NCBI GenBank assembly: GCA_946887065.1
Contig: CAMPKL010000280.1
Span: forward strand, 1 to 5,551
DNA from: an uncultured Bryobacterales bacterium
GTDB taxonomy: Bacteria > Acidobacteriota > Terriglobia > Bryobacterales > UBA6623
Length of the DNA stretch: 5,551 nucleotides
Reading direction: 5' to 3'
How positions within the stretch are numbered: the stretch's first letter is position 1; every line of letters begins with the position of its first letter. A program made the translations under genes and the position numbers. The notes beneath the pieces were generated by a model that ran no database searches, was not told the DNA's origin, and saw nothing but the letters and a program-made list of their open reading frames with translations. Shown in pieces: positions 1 through 5,551 of the stretch.

Positions 1-264
1 TCTCAGCCGACTCCGATTCGTTACGGAAATTCGGGCCGAGCAGTGATCACCGGACCGGGCTCGCTCGGGATCGACCTCGGCGTCCGAAAGAACATCCCAA
101 TCACGGAAAGCGTCAATCTGCAGTTCCGGGCGGAGTTCTTTAATATGCCGAATCACACCAACTTCAACCCGCCCAACAAGCGGTTGGGCAATGGAAACTT
201 TGGGCGAATCACCTCGGCCCGAGATCCAAGGATCATTCAGTTCGGACTGAAGTTGATCTTCTAA
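1..264 (+). CDS. C-terminal end of a TonB-dependent, Oar-like outer-membrane receptor (5' truncated by window)
   Basis: The frame is open from base 1 to the TAA at 262-264, giving 87 residues. The true start lies upstream of the window; the GTG at 43 is internal, because coding similarity continues to its left (RYGNSGR precedes VITGPG). The fragment has the usual end of large acidobacterial carboxypeptidase-regulatory/TonB receptor proteins: a GPG turn, a strand like GIDLGVRKNIPI, then LQFRAEFFN, a NHTNF loop, FGRITSARDPR and a last amphipathic strand IIQFGLKLIF. The terminal phenylalanine is the expected barrel-assembly signal of outer-membrane proteins. These proteins are beta-barrels that import ligands using TonB energy, and many in Acidobacteria are thought to bind plant or microbial polymers. 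The ligand cannot be told from this fragment. The gene ends 249 nt before the esterase and is followed by a hairpin, so it is probably a separate transcript. The family call is firm; the substrate is unknown. Confidence 0.85.
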   Translation, partial: SQPTPIRYGNSGRAVITGPGSLGIDLGVRKNIPITESVNLQFRAEFFNMPNHTNFNPPNKRLGNGNFGRITSARDPRIIQFGLKLIF

Positions 265-513
265 CTGCACTTACGGGGCGGAACGGGACCGCAAAAGCGG
301 AAACTCCGTTCCGCCTCTCCAACTGGGGCAGAACGTGGGCCGGCGCCTTTCGAGATCGACCCGACGCACCGCTTGAATTGAGGCGGAGCGTGATGTGATT
401 TTCCGCTCATGCTAAATGCAGACCGGCCAAAACTGTGGTAGCATCCGCCTGGTGGTTGCAGGTCGGATTAGACGTTCGATGTCATAAGTTCGGGAGTTTC
501 CAAGGTACCCGCG
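265..513. other. Intergenic region between receptor and esterase
   Basis: This 249-nt stretch has no convincing gene on either strand. Its left end holds the nested hairpin at 275-317. The remainder must contain the promoter and leader of the esterase gene, but no clear -35/-10 pair can be read. An AAGG at 502-505, eight bases before the ATG at 514, is a modest ribosome binding site. A weak 5-bp inverted repeat (GCGGA 384-388 with TCCGC 402-406) lies in the middle and is too short to interpret. Confidence 0.6.
275..317 (+). terminator. Nested hairpin downstream of receptor gene, terminator-like but without a U-tract
   Basis: The outer arms GGCGGAACGG (277-286) and CCGTTCCGCC (306-315) pair perfectly over 10 bp and can be extended by a G-U and a G-C pair (276/316, 275/317). 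Inside the loop a second hairpin forms: CCGC (289-292), loop AAAA (293-296), GCGG (297-300). The structure begins 11 nt after the receptor stop codon, where a terminator is expected. It is followed by TCTCC rather than a run of T, so classical intrinsic termination is uncertain. It could instead protect the mRNA 3' end or act with Rho. Confidence 0.55.
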
Positions 514-1872
514 ATGGTTCGTTTGTGCAGGCCTCTGTCGTTCTTGCTGTTCGTCAGTGCCGCCTTAGCACAACAGATCGCATGGGCGGAAGATTCCACG
601 CTTAGGCCTCCCGTAGAACTCACTCGCGAACAAGACCGTGAACGCTTAATGGGCCTGTTGGGGATCAAGACGCTGCGCTTGGGACCAACCTCACGAAACG
701 AACCTCAACCGGGACGTTTTGGCCTCGTGAACTACGACGAAGCTAAGGCCAATCCGTTTCCGAACCTGCCTCCGCTACTGCTGACGAACGCCCGCGATCA
801 GGTAACGACGCCGTGGTTATGGTTGAACGTGCGGCGCGCTGAAATCGTGGAGCTCTTCGACCGTGAGATTTACGGACGCGTCCCGCAACAGATGCCGGAA
901 GTTCAATGGAAGGTCATTGACTCCAAGAACGTAACGCAGAATGGCGTGGCTGTAACGGTTAGGGAGGTAGTCGGCCACGTCGACAACGCGGCCTATCCCT
1001 TGCTTACCGTGGAAATCGGTTTGACCGTGACGACGCCCGCTGATGCTTCCGGACCCGTGCCGATGATCCTGCGCTTCAGCAGGCGGCCTCTTGCCGGACA
1101 GCCGGAACGCCCACGTCCGCCGATTGATGCCGAAAGCGTCGAGAGTCTAGTTCTGGCGCGCGGGTGGGGTTACGCCGCACTGGACACCAACTCTATTCAA
1201 GAAGACAACGGCGGAGGTTTGACCCGTGGGATCATCGGCCTGCTCAACCAAGGCCAACCGCGGGACGTCGACGATTGGGGCGCCTTGCGCGCTTGGGCCT
1301 GGGGTGCGAGCCGAGCGCTGGATTTTTTCGAAACCGATGATGCCGTCGACGCCAAGCGGGTAGCGGTCCAAGGGCACTCCCGCTACGGGAAGGCGGCACT
1401 CGTCGCGATGGCCTATGACCTACGCTTCGCCACGGGCTATGTGAGTTCTTCCGGAGAAGGCGGCGCTTCGCTTTATCGCCGTAACTGGGGTGAGCTGATC
1501 GAGAATGTTACCGCGACGACCGAGTATCACTGGATGGCGGGCAATTTTCTCAAGTACGCGGGTCCCCTTTCTTGGGACGACCTCCCGGTTGACACTCATC
1601 AACTCATCGCGCTCTGCGCTCCCCGTCCGGTGTTTATCAGCGGAGGCGACGTCGGCGACGAGTGGGTGGACGCCAAAGGCATGTTCATGGCCGCCGCCGC
1701 AGCCCAGCCTGTCTGGCGCTTACTAGGGAAAAAGGACATGGGGACCGACGAATTTCCAGGACTCGAAGTAGGTCTCATGGACGGCGAGATCGCCTTTCGG
1801 CAACATGCCGAAGGCCACACGGATCGCCCTAATTGGCCCAGCTTCTTGGACTTCGCGGCCCGATATTTTTAG
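514..1872 (+). CDS. Secreted alpha/beta hydrolase, CE15 glucuronoyl esterase-like
   Basis: The 452-residue protein is probably a secreted carbohydrate esterase. The CE15 family cleaves the ester between 4-O-methylglucuronic acid side chains of xylan and lignin alcohols; relatives are often annotated as acetylxylan esterases. Residues 1-25 form a Sec signal (R3/R6, hydrophobic LSFLLFVSAALA, AxA sites at 19 and 25). The N-terminal part matches the family: PLLLTNARDQV near 88-96, then ELFDREIYGRV at 113-123. The nucleophile elbow is GHSRYGKAA, giving Ser289 with Arg290 and Lys293, the residues that in CE15 support the oxyanion and uronate. Family stretches LPVDTHQLIALCAPRPV (357-373) and EGHTDRPNW (433-441) follow, with His435 as probable catalytic histidine. 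The glutamate found in canonical enzymes 23 residues after the serine is Ser312 here; Asp382, in D-x-W with Trp384, or Glu315 may replace it. The ATG start is supported by the signal peptide and AAGG at 502-505. Hydrolase fold is secure; exact substrate is not. Confidence 0.88.
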   Translation: MVRLCRPLSFLLFVSAALAQQIAWAEDSTLRPPVELTREQDRERLMGLLGIKTLRLGPTSRNEPQPGRFGLVNYDEAKANPFPNLPPLLLTNARDQVTTPWLWLNVRRAEIVELFDREIYGRVPQQMPEVQWKVIDSKNVTQNGVAVTVREVVGHVDNAAYPLLTVEIGLTVTTPADASGPVPMILRFSRRPLAGQPERPRPPIDAESVESLVLARGWGYAALDTNSIQEDNGGGLTRGIIGLLNQGQPRDVDDWGALRAWAWGASRALDFFETDDAVDAKRVAVQGHSRYGKAALVAMAYDLRFATGYVSSSGEGGASLYRRNWGELIENVTATTEYHWMAGNFLKYAGPLSWDDLPVDTHQLIALCAPRPVFISGGDVGDEWVDAKGMFMAAAAAQPVWRLLGKKDMGTDEFPGLEVGLMDGEIAFRQHAEGHTDRPNWPSFLDFAARYF

Positions 1873-1917
1873 CCGAGGTCACTGCCGCGGCGCATGGGAG
1901 ACGGGATGATAGACCTT

Positions 1918-1926
1918 GGAAGGAAG
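1918..1926 (+). promoter_or_regulatory. Ribosome binding site that decides the start of the DUF1592 protein
   Basis: GGAAGGAAG contains an AGGA core at 1921-1924, eight bases before the ATG at 1933. It is the best Shine-Dalgarno match among the in-frame starts: the ATG at 1894 has none at normal spacing, and the ATG at 1906 has GGGAG (1896-1900) at a short 5-nt spacing. Choosing 1933 also places a normal-length n-region before the signal peptide. Confidence 0.6.
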
Positions 1927-1932
1927 CAACGG

Positions 1933-4395
1933 ATGACCGGGCCAACACTTTACCGTCAAACGCTGAAGAAGAGCGTTGCCGGAGCCGCGATGCTTCTCTT
2001 CGTTGCTGTGCCCGCGGACCTGTGGGCGCAGCAAAGCAGCGCGGCGCCTGCGGGCACTGCCGCAATCTCGGACCACCGTCAATTCCTCGATCGACATTGC
2101 ACGACGTGCCACAGCGAGCGCTCGACGGCGGGGGGTCTGAGCCTGGCTCAAGCCGATGTGACCAAGATCGGCGCCGAACGCGAACTGTGGGAAAAGGTCG
2201 TGCGCAAGCTGCGCACAGGGGTTATGCCGCCTCCCGGAGCGCAGCAGCCGACGGCCGCGGACCGCCGTGCCGTCTTGAGCGGGCTGGAATCGTCGCTCGA
2301 TGCCGCGGCGGCCGAAAACGTGAATCCGGGTCGAACCGAAACGTTGCGACACCTGACGCGAACGGAGTATCAGAACGCGATCCGCGACTTGCTTGCGCTC
2401 GACATTGATGCCGCCTCGCTGCTGCCGGCCGATGAGAGCGGACATGGATTTGACAACGTCAACGTCGGGGATCTGTCGGCGACGCTGTTGAACCGCTACA
2501 TCTCCGCCGCCCAGAAGATCAGCCGCCTTGCGGTCGGTACGGTCCAGTCTCTGCAGGGCGACATCATTCGGGTTCCGGGCGATCTCACCCAAGAACATCA
2601 CTTGGAAGGGCTGCCTCTCGGCACGCGCGGGGGCTTCTCGACCACTTATACGTTCCCTCAGGACGGCGAGTACGACCTCAAGATACTATTCGCCCGCAAC
2701 TTATCAGGAACCGTCAGCGGCATACGCGATAACCGTAAGCACGAGCTTCTGTTGCTGATCGATCGCAAGCCCGTCAAGACTTTCACGATAGAGAGGCCGG
2801 ACAACGACGGCGGCGATTCACTGTTCTTGCAGGTCGCTGAGGTCGACGATAATTTGACGGCGCGCGTTCCCGTAAGCGCCGGGCCGCACGAGCTTGCCGT
2901 CACCTTCGCCAAGGAAGGCTCGTCGCTTACCGAGACGCTCCGGGAGCCGACGATATCGCGCTTCAACGACAGCCGATATCCGCGCACGACGCCCGCCATC
3001 GATCAGGTTATGGTGACCGGACCGTACGCGCCCACCGGCGCGGAGGACACCCCGAGCCGCCGCCGGTTGTTTGTTTGCCGGCCGTCAGGAGGGGACGCAA
3101 GTCAGGAAGAAGCATGCGCCCGTGAGATTCTCTCGACGGTCATGAGGCGCGCCTACCGGCGTCCGGCTACCGAGGCGGAGGTCGAGGGTCCGATAGCCTT
3201 GTATCGCGAGGGACGCGCCGAGGGCGATTTCGACGCCGGTATAGCCAAGGGGCTGGGCGCCGTGCTCGCCAGCCCGCGATTCTTGTTCCGCGTCGAGAGC
3301 GACCCGGGAAGCGTAACGGCGAACGGCGTCTATCGAATCAATGATCTTGATCTCGCGTCTCGATTGTCGTTTTTCTTGTGGAGCAGCATTCCGGACGATG
3401 AGTTGCTCGACGCCGCCGTTCAAGGGAAGCTGAGCCGGCCGGAGGAGTTCGAAAAGCAAACGCGCAGGATGCTCGCCGACCCCAAAGCGTTCAACCTCGC
3501 AACGAATTTCGCCGGACAGTGGCTGCAGTTGCGCAACCTCGACGCGGTCATTCCAAGCTACAGCGTTTTTCGGGACTTCGATGACAATGTGCGGCAAGCA
3601 TTCCGCGAGGAGACCGAGCTCTTCTTCGACAGTGTGCGTCTTGAGGACCGCAGCATTCTGACATTGATTAAGTCGGACTACACATTCCTCAATGAACGCC
3701 TGGCCAAGCACTATGGCATTCCCGGCGTTTACGGGAGCCGTTTCCGGCGCGTGACCCTTGCCCCTGACAGCGTGCGTGGCGGCCTATTGCGGCAGGGCAG
3801 CGTGTTGTCGGTCACCTCGTATGCGACCCGGACGTCTCCGGTACTGCGCGGCGTGTTCGTGCTCAGCAATATCTTGGGCGCGCCGCCTCCTCCGCCGCCT
3901 CCCAACGTGCCCGTGCTCGATGAAGGCACTATTGCGGCCAACCTATCGATGCGCGAGCGTCTGGCGGCCCATCGCAGCAACGCGGCTTGCGCAAGCTGTC
4001 ACCGCACGATCGACCCGGCCGGCTTTCCGCTCGAGAACTTCGATGCCGTGGGGCAGTGGCGAATCCATGAGTCGAACGGCGAACCCGTCGACGCTTCCGG
4101 AACGCTGCCCGGGGCCGGGGAGTTCCAGAGCGTCAAAGGCCTCGAAGACGCTGTGATGGCCCGTCCCGAGTTGTTTGCGGCAACGCTCACGGAGAAGCTT
4201 CTGACGTTCGCGCTCGGACGAGGCATGGAGTATTACGATGCGGCAGCCGTACGTAGGATTGTGAGAGAAGCCGAGAAGGACGAATACCGCTTCTCTTCGA
4301 TCGTTCTCGGAATTGTGAATAGCGTTCCGTTTCAAATGCGAAGCGTTGAACATAGTGAATCGTCGGCGCCGCGCACGATCGCGGAAAGTCAGTAG
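1933..4395 (+). CDS. Exported di-haem cytochrome-like protein with DUF1587-DUF1595-DUF1592-DUF1588-DUF1585 domains
   Basis: The 820-residue protein is probably periplasmic. Its biochemical role is not known for the family; a redox function is inferred from the haem motifs. Residues 1-32 are a Sec signal (LKK, then SVAGAAMLLFVAV, cut near LWA-QQ). A cytochrome c-like domain follows with CTTCH at 56-60 and a candidate axial Met98 in VMPPP. DUF1587 comes next (about 118-200, with RTEYQNAIRDLL and DESGHGFDN). Residues ~213-365 are a beta-rich segment resembling the carbohydrate-binding-like module often inserted here (FPQDGEYDLKI, GPHELAVTF). Cys382 and Cys395 flank the linker into DUF1595 (~395-457, RRAYRRPAT). 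DUF1592 spans ~467-595 (RLSFFLWSSIPDDEL). DUF1588 spans ~615-712, with seven prolines at 651-657 and the second haem motif CASCH at 686-690 before GFPLENFDAVGQWR. DUF1585 ends the protein (~743-805). The domain set appears complete. An alternative start at 1894 would add 13 residues. The gene lies 60 nt after the esterase and 21 nt before the DUF1552 gene, its usual partner. Confidence 0.9.
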   Translation: MTGPTLYRQTLKKSVAGAAMLLFVAVPADLWAQQSSAAPAGTAAISDHRQFLDRHCTTCHSERSTAGGLSLAQADVTKIGAERELWEKVVRKLRTGVMPPPGAQQPTAADRRAVLSGLESSLDAAAAENVNPGRTETLRHLTRTEYQNAIRDLLALDIDAASLLPADESGHGFDNVNVGDLSATLLNRYISAAQKISRLAVGTVQSLQGDIIRVPGDLTQEHHLEGLPLGTRGGFSTTYTFPQDGEYDLKILFARNLSGTVSGIRDNRKHELLLLIDRKPVKTFTIERPDNDGGDSLFLQVAEVDDNLTARVPVSAGPHELAVTFAKEGSSLTETLREPTISRFNDSRYPRTTPAIDQVMVTGPYAPTGAEDTPSRRRLFVCRPSGGDASQEEACAREILSTVMRRAYRRPATEAEVEGPIALYREGRAEGDFDAGIAKGLGAVLASPRFLFRVESDPGSVTANGVYRINDLDLASRLSFFLWSSIPDDELLDAAVQGKLSRPEEFEKQTRRMLADPKAFNLATNFAGQWLQLRNLDAVIPSYSVFRDFDDNVRQAFREETELFFDSVRLEDRSILTLIKSDYTFLNERLAKHYGIPGVYGSRFRRVTLAPDSVRGGLLRQGSVLSVTSYATRTSPVLRGVFVLSNILGAPPPPPPPNVPVLDEGTIAANLSMRERLAAHRSNAACASCHRTIDPAGFPLENFDAVGQWRIHESNGEPVDASGTLPGAGEFQSVKGLEDAVMARPELFAATLTEKLLTFALGRGMEYYDAAAVRRIVREAEKDEYRFSSIVLGIVNSVPFQMRSVEHSESSAPRTIAESQ

Positions 4396-4400
4396 GAGCT

Positions 4401-4410
4401 GGAAGGAGAG
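4401..4410 (+). promoter_or_regulatory. Strong ribosome binding site for the DUF1552 gene
   Basis: GGAAGGAGAG includes AAGGAG (4403-4408), eight bases before the ATG at 4417. It starts only 5 nt after the upstream stop codon, and there is no room for a separate promoter or terminator in the 21-nt gap. This supports co-transcription and fixes the start. Confidence 0.75.
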
Positions 4411-4416
4411 ACCATC

Positions 4417-5551
4417 ATGTTTCTAACAAAAAGGGCGATTCCCAGACGAACGCTGTTGAAAAGCGCGCAAGGCATGCTGGCCCTGCCCCTCCTGGATGCT
4501 ATGATTCCCGCCGCCACGGGTTGGGCCGCGACACCCGCGAAGCCGACGCCGCGGCTCGGTTTCGTATTCGTCCCGATGGGGTGCGATCACTCCCGCTGGA
4601 CTCCGCCGGGCGAAAACCTCGACACCCTTTCTCCCATCCTTGGTTCGCTGCAGCCCGTCAAAGATCAGGTGAGCGTGCTCACCAACATGCGTCTGCAGAA
4701 CGCTTATCCGGGCACGCATGACACGTCCAACGCGGCGTTTCTGAGCGCGGCGATTTCCAAACACACCGAAGGATCGGACTACTATCTGGGCACGACCGTC
4801 GACCAGATCGCCGCCAAGGCGATTGGGCGAGAGACGCAGTTGGACTCACTCCAACTCGGGATGGATATGATCCCGCTCGCCGGCGTGTGCAACAACGGTT
4901 ACGCCTGCGTCTATATGAATTGCCTGTCGTGGTCGTCGCCGACCACCCCGCTGCCCTCCGAGGCGCATCCGCGAGTCGTCTTCGAGCGCCTGTTCGGCGA
5001 GGGCGGCAACGCCGCCGAGCGCCGCGCCGCGCTGAACAATCGCGAGAGCCTGCTGGACTCCTTCACCGGAGACATCGCGCAGATCAAACTTGAGATCGGC
5101 GCGCCCGATCGCGCGCGCTTGGAACAGTATCTGGAGAGCGTTCGGCAGGTCGAGCAGGAAATCGAGCGTGCGGAGCTAGCCGCAGCGGACAACGACAAGC
5201 CCGATCCCGAACGGCCGGTGGGCGTCCCTGCCTCATTCGCCGACCACGCGAAGCTCATGTACGACCTGCAGATCCTGGCCTTCCAGGCGGATATCACGCG
5301 CGTCGTCTCCTTCCAGTTCACGCGAGAGCACAACAATCGTACGTACCCAGAGATCGGCGTGCCCGATCCGCACCATCCAACCAGCCATCACGGCAACGAT
5401 CCGGAAAAGGTGGCGAAAATAGCGAAAATCAACGAGTTCCACGTTTCGCTGTTTGCTGACTTCCTGCAAAAAATGAAGGCTACGCCGGACGGCGCGGGCT
5501 CGCACCTCGATCACACGGGCTACATGTACGCCACCGGCATGGGGAGTCCGA
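4417..5551 (+). CDS. DUF1552 family protein with Tat signal (3' truncated by window)
   Basis: The frame is open from the ATG at 4417 to the window edge: 378 codons without a stop. Family members are usually about 430-460 residues, so roughly the last 50-80 are missing. The N-terminus is a twin-arginine signal: PRRTLLKSA (Arg10-Arg11), then a hydrophobic stretch ending near GWAA (35-38), with the family signature ALPLLDAM at 22-29. Further family features are FVPMGCDHSRWTPPGE (51-66), Q-x-S-V-L-T-N-M, a cysteine-containing GVCNNGYACVYMNCLSW (Cys158, Cys164, Cys169) followed by SPTTPLP, an acidic helix likely to form a coiled coil (about 228-255), LMYDLQILAFQADITRV, and HHPTSHHG (His319, 320, 324, 325). 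The final LDHTGYMYATGMGSP corresponds to the conserved DHS-x-x-x-Y-GSGM region. The function is unknown; the histidine cluster suggests metal binding and the Tat signal suggests export in folded form. Its place directly after the DUF1592 gene is the usual arrangement and implies a shared complex or pathway. Confidence 0.9.
   Translation, partial: MFLTKRAIPRRTLLKSAQGMLALPLLDAMIPAATGWAATPAKPTPRLGFVFVPMGCDHSRWTPPGENLDTLSPILGSLQPVKDQVSVLTNMRLQNAYPGTHDTSNAAFLSAAISKHTEGSDYYLGTTVDQIAAKAIGRETQLDSLQLGMDMIPLAGVCNNGYACVYMNCLSWSSPTTPLPSEAHPRVVFERLFGEGGNAAERRAALNNRESLLDSFTGDIAQIKLEIGAPDRARLEQYLESVRQVEQEIERAELAAADNDKPDPERPVGVPASFADHAKLMYDLQILAFQADITRVVSFQFTREHNNRTYPEIGVPDPHHPTSHHGNDPEKVAKIAKINEFHVSLFADFLQKMKATPDGAGSHLDHTGYMYATGMGSP

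Noticed and set aside
433..446. TGTGGTAGCAT as a possible extended -10 promoter element before the esterase gene.
   Set aside because: No -35-like hexamer is found at 16-18 nt upstream, and promoter consensus in this lineage is uncertain, so the match is not better than chance.
526..530. The cysteine at residue 5 of the esterase as a lipoprotein lipobox.
   Set aside because: It precedes the hydrophobic stretch rather than following it, so it cannot be a lipidation site. The AxA sites at residues 19 and 25 fit ordinary signal peptidase cleavage.
1833..2408. A 191-codon open frame on the plus strand across the esterase/DUF1592 junction.
   Set aside because: It overlaps two well-supported genes in another frame, and its arginine-rich low-complexity translation has no family features.
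1879..2601. A 240-codon open frame on the minus strand.
   Set aside because: It lies opposite the start of the DUF1592 protein gene, is rich in arginine with no recognisable domain, and is explained by the high GC content of the coding strand.
3085..3711. A 208-codon open frame on the minus strand.
   Set aside because: It is antisense to the DUF1595/DUF1592 region, whose plus-strand translation is clearly a conserved family. No independent coding signs are visible.
3883..3903. CCG/CCT run as a microsatellite or slippage site.
   Set aside because: It encodes seven prolines that belong to the conserved PPPPPPP-N-V-P segment of DUF1588 proteins, and the codons are mixed, so it reflects protein conservation rather than a variable repeat.
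4911..5336. A 141-codon minus-strand frame, serine- and arginine-rich.
   Set aside because: It is a shadow of the DUF1552 coding sequence, which continues unbroken across this region.

Overview
The window looks like a chromosomal segment of a GC-rich Gram-negative bacterium, most likely an acidobacterium of the Solibacter/Bryobacter type. A planctomycete or verrucomicrobial source is less likely. Two things point this way. The first is the tail of a large TonB-dependent, Oar-like outer-membrane receptor ending in QFGLKLIF, a C-terminus typical of the big acidobacterial receptor families. The second is the pairing of a DUF1587/1595/1592/1588/1585 cytochrome-like protein with a DUF1552 protein, which is common in Acidobacteria, Planctomycetes, Verrucomicrobia and Myxococcota. 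The taxonomic call is inference from protein style only.

All four genes lie on the plus strand. Positions 1-264 hold the last 87 residues of the receptor. Positions 265-513 are non-coding and contain a strong nested hairpin just after the receptor stop. Positions 514-1872 encode a secreted alpha/beta hydrolase related to the CE15 glucuronoyl esterases. After 60 nt, positions 1933-4395 encode an exported protein of about 820 residues with two CXXCH haem-attachment motifs and the full DUF1587-DUF1585 domain series. After a further 21 nt, a DUF1552 protein with a twin-arginine signal starts at 4417 and runs off the right edge at 5551.

Every product appears to be exported: outer membrane, Sec-type, Sec-type and Tat-type respectively. 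The short gaps suggest that the last two genes, and perhaps the esterase, are co-transcribed. A reasonable but unproven reading is a locus for using plant-derived polymers. The receptor would take up oligomers, the CE15-like enzyme would cleave uronoyl or other carbohydrate esters, and the DUF1592/DUF1552 pair would form a periplasmic redox or metal-dependent module of unknown activity. The parts most worth following up are the non-canonical catalytic acid of the esterase and the undefined function of the haem protein/DUF1552 pair. I found no RNA genes, CRISPR arrays, insertion sequences or clear mobile elements.
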